Origin: Pelagicoccus sp. SDUM812002
GTDB taxonomy: Bacteria; Verrucomicrobiota; Verrucomicrobiia; Opitutales; Opitutaceae
DNA length: 64,000 nucleotides
NCBI RefSeq assembly: GCF_031127835.1
Contig: NZ_JARXHX010000021.1
Coordinates: 20,445 to 84,444 of the forward strand
Direction of reading: 5' to 3'
The notes under the pieces: model-generated
What the model was told of the DNA's origin: nothing
What the model saw: the letters and a program-made list of their open reading frames with translations, nothing else
Databases searched by the model: none
Part shown: in pieces, positions 17,649-26,818 of the stretch
Layout: each line of letters starts with the position of its first letter
Position numbering within the stretch: the first letter of the stretch is position 1
Program-made: the position numbers and the translations under genes

Positions 17649-17662
17649 GTTAAACAGTTAAC
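17649..17662. promoter_or_regulatory. Inverted repeat, possible operator
   Basis: GTTAA-ACAG-TTAAC is a perfect inverted repeat between the Tat TIM-barrel gene (minus, start 17540) and the small gene at 17818 (plus). Its position suits a regulator binding site for either gene. No regulator is encoded nearby, so the assignment is tentative. Confidence 0.3.
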
Positions 17663-17817
17663 CCGTTCAATCGGAGGTTTCGCAATGAGAAAATACAGTC
17701 CTCTTCGTAACAAGAGCGGCCCAGGACGAGTTTAAAACGAGCGTCAAAAGGCGGTTTTCGGGAACGCATCACATCCACTTATGTCTTTCATCCGTATACT
17801 AATATAAAGGAGGGAAA

Positions 17818-18024
17818 ATGGATACTAATCGCAAATACGAGGTACATCGATTCGATGAACCCGTCAAGCTAAGGTACCCGCTCGAGGATTGGATCGAGCA
17901 GCTGCTCAGTAAATACCCAGATGAGCTAGCTACGATCCGCCCGGAACGGGCCAGACAGCGTTCCGAGCGTTTGCACAAGATGCAACAAGGGCTCAGGGAA
18001 CGTGCCAAGCGGCAGCTTTTTTAG
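17818..18024 (+). CDS. Small basic protein of unknown function
   Basis: A 68-residue protein, highly charged and rich in Arg, Glu and Lys. It is preceded by a strong ribosome binding site (AAAGGAGGG ending ~4 nt before the ATG), the best reason to call it real. The middle (LEDWIEQLLSKYPDELATI) and end (RARQRSERLHKMQQGLRERAKRQL) look helical. No export signal or membrane segment is seen. It is a single gene between divergent and convergent neighbours and is followed by a terminator at 18053. Function not recognised. Confidence 0.7.
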   Translation: MDTNRKYEVHRFDEPVKLRYPLEDWIEQLLSKYPDELATIRPERARQRSERLHKMQQGLRERAKRQLF

Positions 18025-18052
18025 AAGCTGTCCACGGTGCGTGGTGTTTAGG

Positions 18053-18102
18053 AAAAATCGCGGTTTTCGCTATCTTGACCGATAGCGGGATCCGCGGTTT
18101 TT
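18053..18102 (+). terminator. Bidirectional terminator hairpin
   Basis: CGCGG and CGCTATC on the left arm pair with GATAGCG and CCGCG on the right, with an internal loop, flanked by A5 on the left and T5 on the right. This suits termination of the small plus gene at 17818 and the minus gene ending at 18175. Confidence 0.75.
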
Positions 18103-18174
18103 CTCGTTGCAACTTCGGACGAGGTAGCAGTTTTCCAGGTATAGGGCAGCGGAAACGCTGCACTGCGGTGTACG

Positions 18175-19065
18175 CTACTGATTGACGATCAGTTCGGATA
18201 ATTTCACTTCAAATAGCTGCTTCTGCTCGTTGGTGATGATGAGGGTTTCGTCATCGTCCCAGCAGATTGCTTCGCATTGCTTGGCGTAGAAGGTTTTGTA
18301 GTACGCTTTGCCGGCGAAGTAGTTGTCGCTACCCTCGGGCTTTTCAAAAACCCAACAGCTTGTGTAAGTGATAACTGCCAGCTTTCGGCCATCGGGCGAC
18401 GCGTCGGCCCCAGTGGCTTGTCCGCGGAGATTGAAGGTGCTGACGAGGGTTAGCGGATTGCTCACGAATGCGTTTTGAGCGTCGAGTCGGTAAAGCTTTG
18501 TTTCGGGGGTGCTCCGGTTTTTGGATACGAGATAGTGTTTTCCGTTGGCGAAGAAGAGAGCTTCGCAGTCGAAGTCCATGCGGTCCGGATTTGGAAATTC
18601 GGTTTGGTCAGGATAGTGGAAGTCGATGCGTTGCCGTGCTCGCGTCTTCCACGTCTTGCGCGGATCCGGCTCGGGTATAACGTAAAGCGCGAGGTCGCGG
18701 CGAGCGTTGTCGTTGTTTCCGCAGGCGGCGATGACGAGGTTGCCTTGGTCGTCGGTAGAAATGTCTTCCCAATCGATATTGACTGCGTCGCCTATGGAGA
18801 TGCCTTCGTAGGGCTGATGGTTCTCTCTGGCCCAATCAGTCTGCACGCTTTTTCCATCGCGAGTGATAGCGAAGATGCGAGCGGAGTCGCCGGAGTCGTT
18901 ATGGGTCCAGTAGAGGTCCTCGAACTGGCGGCTTTTGACGAGTCCAGAAGACTCGTCGATATCCTTGTCCGTTATCGTGGCGTAAGGAGTTAGGGCGAGT
19001 TGGGCAGTTGCGTTGAACCCGACTGAGGCGAGGGTCAGGACAGCTAAAAGTTTGAGCAGGATCAT
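18175..19065 (-). CDS. Exported propeller-like protein of unknown function
   Basis: A 296-residue protein with a signal peptide (residues ~1-22, cleavage near NATA-QL). Sequence elements such as DIDESSGLVKS, WTHNDSGDSARIFAI, DWEDISTDDQGN, MDFDCEALFF and GADASPDGRKLAVITY repeat a beta-propeller-type pattern. The start at 19065 is preferred because it begins the signal peptide; the frame upstream to 19407 runs antisense inside the permease gene. It lies 43 nt downstream of the permease gene on the same strand, so co-transcription is possible. I recognise the general type as uncharacterised periplasmic proteins, not a named family. Confidence 0.75.
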   Translation of the reverse strand: MILLKLLAVLTLASVGFNATAQLALTPYATITDKDIDESSGLVKSRQFEDLYWTHNDSGDSARIFAITRDGKSVQTDWARENHQPYEGISIGDAVNIDWEDISTDDQGNLVIAACGNNDNARRDLALYVIPEPDPRKTWKTRARQRIDFHYPDQTEFPNPDRMDFDCEALFFANGKHYLVSKNRSTPETKLYRLDAQNAFVSNPLTLVSTFNLRGQATGADASPDGRKLAVITYTSCWVFEKPEGSDNYFAGKAYYKTFYAKQCEAICWDDDETLIITNEQKQLFEVKLSELIVNQ

Positions 19066-19108
19066 TGTCTGCTCAGACTGCGTATTATTTATGCTGACAC
19101 AAGCGCTT

Positions 19109-20725
19109 CTATCGGGAAGCGGCGAGTTCGGGTTCGACTTCAGCGTGTCCCTCTGACTCGGCAGCAAGTGCATCGTCCTCGGAGGTTGCAAAGCGAGCGC
19201 AGCCTGCGAGGAAGGCAGCCAGCAATACGTAAGCGACAGCCAGAGTTGGCGATTGAGCGATTCCGATGTGCTCTCCGTGCATAAATCCAAAAAAGGTGAA
19301 TACGGCTCCAGCGGCGGCGAACAGGCTAGCCCTCCGAAATTGCTTTTCGATGATGAAAACCATGGTTGCTGAGAGAACGATTCCCGAGAGAACCGCTCCG
19401 CCTCCAAGGATCTCGAGGGCTTCGAGCATGACGCCTTCGCCTGCTAGCCTTTGACTGAGTTCGGGAGTGAGCTCTCCGGCCCCGGCTGCGGTGAGCGTGC
19501 TGCGAACCAAGCCAGATGCCCAGTGGGCGATGTGCGGCACTATGGCGAGGATGATGGCCGGAGCGTGTTTGCGAGGTGTTTCTTGGAAGGCCTGTGATCC
19601 GATCAGCATGCCGATGTAAAGTAGGATCGGCAAAATGGCTACAACTGGGATTGCCGCGAGCATGACCGAAGCGAATCCGAACCAGCAAAGGCCGATGACC
19701 ATCACTCCGGTGGCAAACGAATAGCCACGCCGACCACCCATGGCTTTCCAGCCCGGATGTCCGATGTAGACGGCGAGCACGAATGGATTGCCCATGAGGC
19801 AGCCGACCATGCTGCAAACGCCGTCCGCCATGAGAACTTTTCGTGTGGGGAAATTATCGCCAGCGACGGAAGCGCTCTCAACGTTATCGATGGCTTCGAT
19901 CAAATCGTAGAGACCGAAGGGAATGGCGGTCACGAGAAGGATGCCGAGGTATTCGAATCCGGAAAACGTGTGCCCTATAGCGGGTATGGGAATGCGGAAT
20001 CCGAAGTTGGTGAAGGAGGAAACGAGGCCGTCGAGTGAAAGGCCTCCCCAATTGAGGTCGAATAGGTTTGAGGTCCAGGCCATGAAGGTACCGACTGCCA
20101 GAGCGATGCAACCGGCGGGGATTCCGCGAAAGTACCTCATGCCCCCAAACCAGCTGACCATGAGTATGGCGAAGCAGAGGATGCCAATGGTCGGCGTGAG
20201 GAACATCTGCAGGGCAGGACGCATGGATATGAAGGTTATGGATACACCGGCTAGTGTTCCGAGGAGGGCCGCACGAGGGGTGATCTTGCGCACCCATTGA
20301 CCGACGAAACCGCCGAGAATGAGCACGATGCTTTGGATGAAAACCCAGGTTAATCCCGCTTCCCACGCTTTGATGGGGTCGCCGGTGGCCAATTTAATCG
20401 GTAACATAACCACGAATACGCAGATAAACATGTGCCCAACGCCAGGTCCAGAGGGTAGGGCGCAAACGTCGTCGCGGCCGGTTTGGATGGCGAGTTTGTG
20501 GGCGAGCCATGCGTAGTAGAAAGTCGACATGACCAGCATCAGGCCGAGAGCCGGTAAGATGCGCCCGAATACCAATTCGTCCGGCATCCCGATGACGAAG
20601 CGGAGTAACCCCGTCATGGTCAGGACATTGACGAGGATGTTGGTGCCGAAGCCGAAGAAGGCATTCCAATCACCCGGAATCCAGATCTTGGGACGGAAGG
20701 TTGTACTAGAGTGAGTCGTATTCAT
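19109..20725 (-). CDS. NCS2-like (nucleobase-type) permease
   Basis: A 538-residue integral membrane protein with about 12-14 hydrophobic segments, resembling the NCS2/AzgA nucleobase transporter superfamily. Supporting points are the QTGRDDVCALPSGPGVGH region, the charged segment YDLIEAIDNVESASVAGDNFPTRKVLMADG, and the adjacent GNPFVLAVYIGHPGWKAMGGR loop. The acidic C-terminal tail is cytoplasmic. It is last in a minus-strand cluster of three ureide-type amidohydrolases, 15 nt after the BiuH-like gene. It probably carries a purine- or pyrimidine-derived or other ureide nitrogen source across the inner membrane; the exact substrate is unknown. Confidence 0.8.
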   Translation of the reverse strand: MNTTHSSTTFRPKIWIPGDWNAFFGFGTNILVNVLTMTGLLRFVIGMPDELVFGRILPALGLMLVMSTFYYAWLAHKLAIQTGRDDVCALPSGPGVGHMFICVFVVMLPIKLATGDPIKAWEAGLTWVFIQSIVLILGGFVGQWVRKITPRAALLGTLAGVSITFISMRPALQMFLTPTIGILCFAILMVSWFGGMRYFRGIPAGCIALAVGTFMAWTSNLFDLNWGGLSLDGLVSSFTNFGFRIPIPAIGHTFSGFEYLGILLVTAIPFGLYDLIEAIDNVESASVAGDNFPTRKVLMADGVCSMVGCLMGNPFVLAVYIGHPGWKAMGGRRGYSFATGVMVIGLCWFGFASVMLAAIPVVAILPILLYIGMLIGSQAFQETPRKHAPAIILAIVPHIAHWASGLVRSTLTAAGAGELTPELSQRLAGEGVMLEALEILGGGAVLSGIVLSATMVFIIEKQFRRASLFAAAGAVFTFFGFMHGEHIGIAQSPTLAVAYVLLAAFLAGCARFATSEDDALAAESEGHAEVEPELAASR

Positions 20726-20739
20726 GTATTGGGCACGGT

Positions 20740-21411
20740 TTAGAGAAGCACTTCGAGAAGAGAATCAGAATCGGACACCCAACCGAATATACCGCCTTGG
20801 GCTTTGATCATGGCGAGGGCAGCATGGTGCATGGACGGGAAGTAGGACGCGGTGGCGTCGGAGAGGACGAGGCATTCAAATCCGCGGTCATTGGCCTCGC
20901 GCACGGTGGTATTGACGCAGACCTCGGTGGTCACTCCGGTAACGACGAGTTGTGAGATTCCGCGTGCTTTGAGCTGCGCTTCCAAGTCGGTGCGGGTGAA
21001 AGCGCCTTTACCTGGTTTGTCGATGATCGGCTCGTCGGAGAGCGGGTAGAGCTCGGGGATGATATCGTGCCCATTTTCGCCGCGGATCAGGATGCGGCCC
21101 ATGGGGCCTAGATCGCCGATGCGGAGGGACGGGTTGCCGCGATTTCGTTTCGAAGGCGGCAAGTCGGAGAGGTTCGGCAGGTGTCCTTCGCGGGTGTGAA
21201 GAACGGGCAGTCCTGCTTCTCGCCAAGCGGCGAGTAGACGTCTGTTTGGTTCGATAACGGAGCGCAGGAGCGAAACGTCATTGCCCAATGTTTCGCCGAA
21301 TCCTCCGGATTCGAGAAAGTCCCGCTGCATGTCGATGATGAGTAGGGCGCAGTTTTCGGGTTGAAGCGGAAAGTCGTAGGGCGAGGCTTTGACTGTAGTT
21401 GCTTTTGTCAT
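20740..21411 (-). CDS. Isochorismatase-superfamily cysteine hydrolase, biuret amidohydrolase-like
   Basis: A 223-residue amidohydrolase of the isochorismatase superfamily. The catalytic triad is visible as Asp27 in [10 protein letters not shown], Lys132 in [10 protein letters not shown] and Cys165 in [17 protein letters not shown]. The Lys-Cys spacing of 33 equals that I recall for rhizobial biuret hydrolase BiuH, and [14 protein letters not shown] plus [18 protein letters not shown] are close to it. It overlaps the amidase gene by 4 nt. Likely reaction: hydrolysis of biuret or a similar ureide with release of ammonia. Ureidoacrylate hydrolase (RutB-like) is a less likely alternative given the neighbours. 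Confidence 0.85.
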   Translation of the reverse strand: MTKATTVKASPYDFPLQPENCALLIIDMQRDFLESGGFGETLGNDVSLLRSVIEPNRRLLAAWREAGLPVLHTREGHLPNLSDLPPSKRNRGNPSLRIGDLGPMGRILIRGENGHDIIPELYPLSDEPIIDKPGKGAFTRTDLEAQLKARGISQLVVTGVTTEVCVNTTVREANDRGFECLVLSDATASYFPSMHHAALAMIKAQGGIFGWVSDSDSLLEVLL

Positions 21412-22826
21412 ACGTCGGCCGTCAGCTGTTGCTGGTTTGCTAGCGGAGCGGAACAGATGCCCGACTTTTCCAGCGCGTTAGCGACCTGAAGCAACTTTGC
21501 CTCGCTGTGAGGCGGGCCGATTAGCTGTACCGCACAAGGTAGCTCTCCAGGCAAGTGGACGGGAGCGGCAACGACGGGCAAGCCCACTAGGGAGACGGGT
21601 TGGGCGAAGAGTCCGATATTCGCTCGAAGTGGAATTTCTTCATCAGCGAAGGGAAAGGTCTCCTGTTCGAAGGCTGGTGCTCGGAGCGGGGTAGCGGGTG
21701 CGATGAGGACGTCAACATGGCGAAATATCTCTGCAAGCTGCTCTTTCCACCAAGCACGGAAGCGTTGAGCTTGCAGCGGCCAGGCGGCAGGGATCAAGGC
21801 TCCGGAAAAGAGGCGGTCGCGAATGAAGGGGTCGAAGTCTTGCGGGCATTTCTTGAGGTTGTCGAGGTGACGTTGGGCACTTTCGGCAGCAGTGATGAGA
21901 TAGGCGGCGGTGCGGGCGAGCTCTGGTTGAGGGAGCTCGAGCTCGTTGTCGACGCCGAGGTCTCGGCAAACTGTATCCACGGCCTCGTGTATGAAGGCTT
22001 CACCACCCGTTGCGAAGTAGCCGCCGAGCTTGGCAATGCGTAGCGGTTCGATGCTGGTTTCGATGGATGCGGCGACGAGATCGGATTCGCGTTTCGAGCA
22101 CGCAGCGTCGCGTCGGTCCGGTCCGCTTATGGCGTCGTAACTTAGGGCGAGGTCAAGCGGACTGCGAGCAAAGGGACCAATGGTGTCGAGACTGTCGACG
22201 AAAGCGAATGAACCCGCCCGGGAGAGAGCTCCGTAAGTGGGACGTAAACCCCAGATGCCGCAGAAGGATGAGGGGACGCGGATGGAGCCATTGGTGTCGG
22301 TGCCGAGCGTAATGCTGGCCAAGCCGCCAGCGATAGCGGAACCAGAGCCTCCGGAGGAACCGCCGGCTGAGCGGGTGGTATCGTGTGGATTGCGAGTGGG
22401 GCCGTCGTGTGGGTTGTTGGTGATGAAGTCGTAGGCGTACTCGCCCATATTCAGAGCTCCGAGACAGATGGCTCCTGACTTGCATAGCCGTTCGACTGCA
22501 GTGGCGTCGGTGCTAGCGGGCGGATTCTCGCGATTGATTTTGGACCCGGCGACGGTGATTTCGCCTTTCAAGTCGAAGAGGTTTTTGACGGAATAGGGCA
22601 CACCTGCGAGCGGTCCTGGATCGCGGCCAGAGGCGACGATATCGTCGACGGCTTGGCTTTCTGAGAGAGCGCGTTCGCGCGTGACGAGGGTGTAGGCGTT
22701 CAGTTCGCCGTTTTTCGCGTCTATGCGATCGAGGAAGTGTTTCGTAACTTCGACTGCGCAAATGTCTCCACTACGAACGGCGGCGGCTATTTCGCTGGCG
22801 GTGGCCTTTTCGATTTCCGATCTCAT
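21408..22826 (-). CDS. AtzE-like amidase (amidase signature family)
   Basis: A 472-residue amidase-signature hydrolase with the Ser-cisSer-Lys triad Lys81 ([11 protein letters not shown]), Ser157 (AGGSSGGS) and Ser181 ([11 protein letters not shown]); the Ser-Ser distance of 24 fits the family. Features such as [22 protein letters not shown] and [13 protein letters not shown] resemble AtzE, the 1-carboxybiuret hydrolase, and HpxY of the oxalurate pathway. The ATG at 22826 overlaps the AtzH-like stop as ATGA; upstream frame extension lies inside that gene. AtzE normally needs a small partner, AtzG, which is not encoded here. Confidence 0.88.
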   Translation of the reverse strand: MRSEIEKATASEIAAAVRSGDICAVEVTKHFLDRIDAKNGELNAYTLVTRERALSESQAVDDIVASGRDPGPLAGVPYSVKNLFDLKGEITVAGSKINRENPPASTDATAVERLCKSGAICLGALNMGEYAYDFITNNPHDGPTRNPHDTTRSAGGSSGGSGSAIAGGLASITLGTDTNGSIRVPSSFCGIWGLRPTYGALSRAGSFAFVDSLDTIGPFARSPLDLALSYDAISGPDRRDAACSKRESDLVAASIETSIEPLRIAKLGGYFATGGEAFIHEAVDTVCRDLGVDNELELPQPELARTAAYLITAAESAQRHLDNLKKCPQDFDPFIRDRLFSGALIPAAWPLQAQRFRAWWKEQLAEIFRHVDVLIAPATPLRAPAFEQETFPFADEEIPLRANIGLFAQPVSLVGLPVVAAPVHLPGELPCAVQLIGPPHSEAKLLQVANALEKSGICSAPLANQQQLTADV

Positions 22827-23374
22827 GGTTGGAAAACGGGGGCGGGTTCGATGTGGTTGGGAAGTGGATACGCCATGAGCCCGCCCGCGAGGAAGGCGGT
22901 GGTTTCGAAGTGTTTTTGAATTGAGGGCAGGTTTTCGCCTTCTGGGATCAATCCGAGAGAAGCGAGATTGTCTCTGATCTTGGCATGCGGTTCGCTGGCG
23001 AGGGAGACATGGGCGGATACTATTTTCCAGTCGCCTTCGATTTTGACCCAAGTTTGGGACTGTCTTCCGGGGCGAGGTCCGTCGTCGTAGTTTGAGATGT
23101 ATTCATACATTACTGACGCGAATGAATCGCCAAAGGTGGAGATCGAACGCTTGAGCTCCTGCCGCTGGTTGAAGTTGGGGATGCGGGCTTGGCGGAACGA
23201 GGCAATTTCCTCGTGTCCGTAGAGTTGTTCGGTCACTCCGAAACGGACTGCGTGCGGGGAGTTCCAGAAGAAGTTTTGCAGAGAGGCTACATCGTTGGAG
23301 AGGAGGGCCTGCTCGTAGGCTTCAAAAGCTGCAGTGACTTCGGAAAGGGTCTGGCAATCGTTATGGAAGGGCAT
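22823..23374 (-). CDS. AtzH/HpxZ-like protein (DUF3225, NTF2 fold)
   Basis: A 183-residue protein. Residues ~10-130 form the NTF2-like DUF3225 domain: FEAYEQALLSNDVASLQNFFW, AVRFGVTEQLYGHEEIASFR, DSFASVMYEY and QSQTWVKIEGDWKIVSAHVSL. This is the AtzH/HpxZ family, with AtzH reported as a 1,3-dicarboxyurea amidohydrolase. The last ~50 residues extend beyond the domain (LPSIQKHFETTAFLAGG region). It is first in the four-gene minus cluster and overlaps the AtzE-like gene by 4 nt. Presumably it acts on the carboxylated product or substrate of the amidase. Confidence 0.85.
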   Translation of the reverse strand: MPFHNDCQTLSEVTAAFEAYEQALLSNDVASLQNFFWNSPHAVRFGVTEQLYGHEEIASFRQARIPNFNQRQELKRSISTFGDSFASVMYEYISNYDDGPRPGRQSQTWVKIEGDWKIVSAHVSLASEPHAKIRDNLASLGLIPEGENLPSIQKHFETTAFLAGGLMAYPLPNHIEPAPVFQP

Positions 23375-23474
23375 TTCGGTAGGATTAGGAAAGCAGCAGG
23401 AAGGGGGCCATGAACGGAGCTCCCTCCCTGCTCCTTATTACTGATAGATCTTAACTCAGGCAAAGGGCGTTAGC

Positions 23475-25895
23475 TTACCACTTATAGGTTGCGGTGAGCT
23501 CGAATGTTGGGCCAACGCTGGGACTGACGAATGAGTCCCAGAACAGGAATTGGGGATTGTAGTACTTTTCGTCCAAGACGTTGTTGGCGTTGAGGCGGTA
23601 GGACCAGTTCTCGGTAGCGTAGAAGAGGGCGGCTCGGGTTACGAAGTAGGAGGGAAGCGTGACCTCCTGAGCATAGCCCGAGTAGAAGGAGGAAACGTAG
23701 GTACCGCCTACCGATCCGCCCCAACTTTTTGGGGAGGTATAGGTGGCGTTGAGCGAAAGCACCTTTTCCGGGGTGGGAGCTTCGATGGGAGCGGGCGCTC
23801 CGATGATGGCTCCGAGTCCAACGAACCGTCCGCCGTAGGTGAGAGCTGGGTCGAGACCGAGCGTCTCGATGGGGACGCCGAGGAAGAAAGGAGTGTTGAG
23901 TAACTCGGTCTTCTGGAAGGTAGCGGCTCCGGTGAAGCTGAGCGTCTTAGTGGGAGCGAAACGGGTTTCGATCTCGATACCGCTGGACTCGTAAAAGTCG
24001 AAGGCGCCGGATATGTTGTCGAAAGAGTTCTTCTCTTGCTCGTAGTAGGCGACAGTGGCGTAGAGGTGCTTTTCGAGGAAGGTACCTTTCATGCCGACCT
24101 CCGTGAGCTTGGAGTCTTGTATCCAAGTGCCTCCTCCAATGTTGGTGCGAGCGATCATGCCGCCTTGACCGAGTTCGAGGTAACTGGACTCAGCGTAGGT
24201 GGCGTAGGCGTTGAGATTTTCACCAAAGCGCTGCATAAGACTGAGGTTGTAAGTGAACGCCGATTCGGTGTCGGAGGCATCGTCGTAGACTGCGGAAGTG
24301 TCTGTTCCGTAGGTGTCTGCGTCGTACATATCGTAGCGTGCACTTGCGATGAAGCCGAAGCTACCGAACTTTCCGTCGATCAGTCCGAAGGCTCCAAAGT
24401 CGGAGAAATCGCCAATTTGTACCCAGTTATAGGGTACATTGCCAGAACCGGTGTGGGCACCTTCGAAACGGTCGTTGGCAGTGGCTGGTAGAGAAATGTC
24501 GCGACGATCTAGGACTTGGAAACCGCGTCCGCGGGACTCTCGCTCTTCACCGTCCGAGTAGCGGTAAGAAATTCCGAATACGTTATCAATGTAGGACTCG
24601 GAATCGAAGTACTTGGTCCAAGATAAGGTGGTTTTGTTTTCGAAGACCATGGCTTCGTAGTCGGCGGTGAATCCATAACTAGAATACTTGGTATGGTTCA
24701 TCGAGTCATAGAAACTCTGGTTCTTCAAAGTGAACCCGTCGCCGATATCTTTGGTCAGGTCGAAGTAGAAAGTGTAGGTATCGGTTTGCGAGAAGTCGAT
24801 CGCTTCAGCTTGAACGTTGTGGTGACTGAGCGAGCGCGCTCCGAGTGTGCTGGGATCGAGGGCGAATGCAGCTTTTTGTTCGTCCGTGAGAGCATCGTAG
24901 GGGAAGGGGCTGGCGAAGGCGAATTGCTCAAGGTCGTAGATTTCGATCTCAGCTGGAGAAAGCAATCCGTTGCCGTCGGCGTCCAGGTCGAGGGCGGCTT
25001 GTCCTCCGTAGTAGAGAGCACCTTCGGAATCGATGAGCTCTTGCGTGACACGGTTCCAGCCAAGGCTCTGGTTGAGATCCGCATCCTGTAGCATGAATCC
25101 GAACTCCATCATTGTGGTGTCGTTCAACTCTAGGTCGACAGCAAGCTGGGCGAGCATGCTCTTGTTGTAGATGTTGTCGTAATAGTGGTTGGAATCCTCG
25201 GCTTGGAGGAATAGATAGGCGCCGCCGTTTCTATCTCCCATCTTAAAGGGTATGCCTTTCTCGTAACTACCCATCAGCTTACCGTAATTTCCGACAGTGA
25301 CGGATGCGACATTGGTAGGTGACTCGATGTATTTAGCTGTCTTGCTCTTAGCGGTCTTCGGAATGTAGTTGAGGATGCCGCCGACCTTTCCGCCGCCGTA
25401 GACGGGAGGAGCCGGGCCGCGCACGATCTCGACGTAATCGGTAGAAGCGATGGGGGTGGGGAAGTTTCCTCGATTTTCGATACGACGGAAGCCTCGGAAG
25501 AAATTGTCCGCCCTCTCGCCGCGAACGTCCAAAGCGCCCGCCACGCCGAAATAGTTGCCTGTGAAAGAGCCCGCTGTCACCGCGACGAAATCGTTGACGG
25601 TGCGGATTCCGAACAGGTCGGCAGTGGCACTCTCGACCTGCGTCAGTGAGCGAGGTGTTTCGATGAGCTCTCTGGGCGTTCCGAAACTAGTGGAAGATGG
25701 ACGGGTGGGAAGCACCTCGTAGATGTCTGCTTCGGCAGCAGAAACGGTGAACGTCTCCAAGATGACGGGCTCGTCCACAGATTGAGCGTTGAGGAGGATC
25801 GCGCCTGTCAGTAAAGTGAGGAACGAGACGGTTTCTCGGGTTCCACAACGCCTGAAGGTGTGGATTACTGGGCCGGTAGGTTTGGCAGTTTTCAT
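23475..25895 (-). CDS. TonB-dependent outer membrane receptor
   Basis: An 806-residue outer-membrane receptor. A signal peptide (ending near LNA-QS) precedes the plug domain (ETPRSLTQVESATADLFGIRTVNDFV, DVRGERADNFFRGFRR, DYVEIVRGPAPPVYGGGKVGGILNYIPKT) and a ~22-strand barrel ending in an aromatic C-terminus TATYKW. A loop holds DLDADGNGLLSPAE, an EF-hand-like calcium site. The start at 25895 is preferred to 25916 since MKTAKP opens the signal peptide. The gene ends 100 nt upstream of the AtzH-like gene in the same direction. Together with the permease and amidohydrolases it probably imports the substrate of the cluster. Regulation by the divergent GntR protein is likely through the palindrome at 25963. 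Confidence 0.93.
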   Translation of the reverse strand: MKTAKPTGPVIHTFRRCGTRETVSFLTLLTGAILLNAQSVDEPVILETFTVSAAEADIYEVLPTRPSSTSFGTPRELIETPRSLTQVESATADLFGIRTVNDFVAVTAGSFTGNYFGVAGALDVRGERADNFFRGFRRIENRGNFPTPIASTDYVEIVRGPAPPVYGGGKVGGILNYIPKTAKSKTAKYIESPTNVASVTVGNYGKLMGSYEKGIPFKMGDRNGGAYLFLQAEDSNHYYDNIYNKSMLAQLAVDLELNDTTMMEFGFMLQDADLNQSLGWNRVTQELIDSEGALYYGGQAALDLDADGNGLLSPAEIEIYDLEQFAFASPFPYDALTDEQKAAFALDPSTLGARSLSHHNVQAEAIDFSQTDTYTFYFDLTKDIGDGFTLKNQSFYDSMNHTKYSSYGFTADYEAMVFENKTTLSWTKYFDSESYIDNVFGISYRYSDGEERESRGRGFQVLDRRDISLPATANDRFEGAHTGSGNVPYNWVQIGDFSDFGAFGLIDGKFGSFGFIASARYDMYDADTYGTDTSAVYDDASDTESAFTYNLSLMQRFGENLNAYATYAESSYLELGQGGMIARTNIGGGTWIQDSKLTEVGMKGTFLEKHLYATVAYYEQEKNSFDNISGAFDFYESSGIEIETRFAPTKTLSFTGAATFQKTELLNTPFFLGVPIETLGLDPALTYGGRFVGLGAIIGAPAPIEAPTPEKVLSLNATYTSPKSWGGSVGGTYVSSFYSGYAQEVTLPSYFVTRAALFYATENWSYRLNANNVLDEKYYNPQFLFWDSFVSPSVGPTFELTATYKW

Positions 25896-25962
25896 GGTTG
25901 GCAGCGTGATGATCAATTTTGATTGGAAGGTTGCGTGGCTCCAGATCTAGCATCGCTCGTGC

Positions 25963-25987
25963 CATTGTATACAATGATGTTATACAA
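25963..25987. promoter_or_regulatory. Candidate GntR/FCD operator pair
   Basis: CATTGTATACAATG (25963-25976) is a perfect 14-bp palindrome whose core TTGTATACAA fits the TNGTnnnACNA motif known for FadR/FCD regulators. A second, imperfect copy TGTTATACAA follows at 25978-25987. The pair lies in the 157-nt divergent space between the TonB receptor start (25895, minus) and the GntR gene start (26053, plus), so binding could repress both promoters. Seen in sequence; protein binding is inferred. Confidence 0.7.
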
Positions 25988-26052
25988 GAATGGATCCACT
26001 GTTGTAGATAAGGATTGCGCCCTTCGAGAGAGGCTGACTCTATGTGCCTCAC

Positions 26053-26778
26053 ATGAAGGGTGTTGCAGTCGAGAACGGGGCAAGCGAGGCAGTGGGCGGG
26101 GGATCTAATTTATCCCACCGCATCGAGACACTTTTGCGGGAGCGGATTCTCAAGTGGTCCTATCCTCCGGGCCTTCATCTGGGCGAAATCGCTCTTTGCG
26201 CTGAATTTAAAGCAAGCCGCATCCCGGTTCGGGAAGCGCTGCGCATCCTAGCGGAGCAAGGCTTGGTGGATAAGGTGCCTAACCAAGGCTGTTTCGTTAA
26301 GCAGCCAGATGTGGAGGAAACGCAGCAGCTTTATGACATGCGTTTAGCGCTGGAACTATTCGTCGTGGAGTCGCTCGCAAGCGCGGGGAGCCTGTCCTTG
26401 GATTGGCTAAAAGAGCAGCGGGTTTATTGGGAGCCTTTGCTTGCGGTCAAGGCGGACGACACGGCGGATCGTGATGCGTTGGTCGACGCCGACACGCTTT
26501 TCCATTTCGGGCTAGCCGAAGCCCTGGGCAACCAGCCGATCTGCAACGCCCTTCGCGACATCAATGCTCGGCTTCGCTTCGTGCGTTTGGCAGCGATCAC
26601 GAATGCTCACCGTATCCAAGAGACAGCGGGCGAACATTTAGCTGTTTTGGACGCTCTAGAAAAGAGGGACGCGGAGGCGGCTCGTCGCTCTCTCAGGCAG
26701 AATATCAACCACTCACGTAATAAGGTGGAACTCGCGATCGGTCGGGCCCTCATGTCGGTGCACAAAAAGCGCGGGTAG
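26053..26778 (+). CDS. GntR-family regulator, FCD (FadR) subfamily
   Basis: A 241-residue transcription factor. A winged helix-turn-helix spans residues ~20-85 (LLRERILKWSYPPGLHLGE, ASRIPVREALRILAEQGLV, PNQGCFV), followed by an all-helical FCD ligand domain (~95-225) with LYDMRLALE, a metal-site type DTLFHFGLAEALGN and HRIQETAGEHLAVLDAL. The ATG at 26053 is preferred; a GTG at 26044 in frame is possible. It is divergent from the TonB receptor gene, with a palindromic FCD-type site between them. It probably senses a carboxylated intermediate of the amidohydrolase pathway and autoregulates; the ligand is unknown. Confidence 0.9.
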   Translation: MKGVAVENGASEAVGGGSNLSHRIETLLRERILKWSYPPGLHLGEIALCAEFKASRIPVREALRILAEQGLVDKVPNQGCFVKQPDVEETQQLYDMRLALELFVVESLASAGSLSLDWLKEQRVYWEPLLAVKADDTADRDALVDADTLFHFGLAEALGNQPICNALRDINARLRFVRLAAITNAHRIQETAGEHLAVLDALEKRDAEAARRSLRQNINHSRNKVELAIGRALMSVHKKRG

Positions 26779-26818
26779 ACGCTAGGTGGACCGGGACTCT
26801 CAGACGGAGCCACCTTTT

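Noticed and set aside
17535..17735. 66-residue plus-strand open frame
   Set aside because: No ribosome binding site, overlaps the start of the Tat TIM-barrel gene on the other strand, and has no recognisable pattern.
19066..19407. N-terminal extension of the propeller-like gene at 18175
   Set aside because: It would place the signal peptide internally and lies antisense inside the permease gene.
22827..23051. N-terminal extension of the AtzE-like gene, checked as a possible fused AtzG
   Set aside because: The sequence is arginine/proline-rich, out of frame with the AtzH-like gene it overlaps, and does not resemble AtzG.
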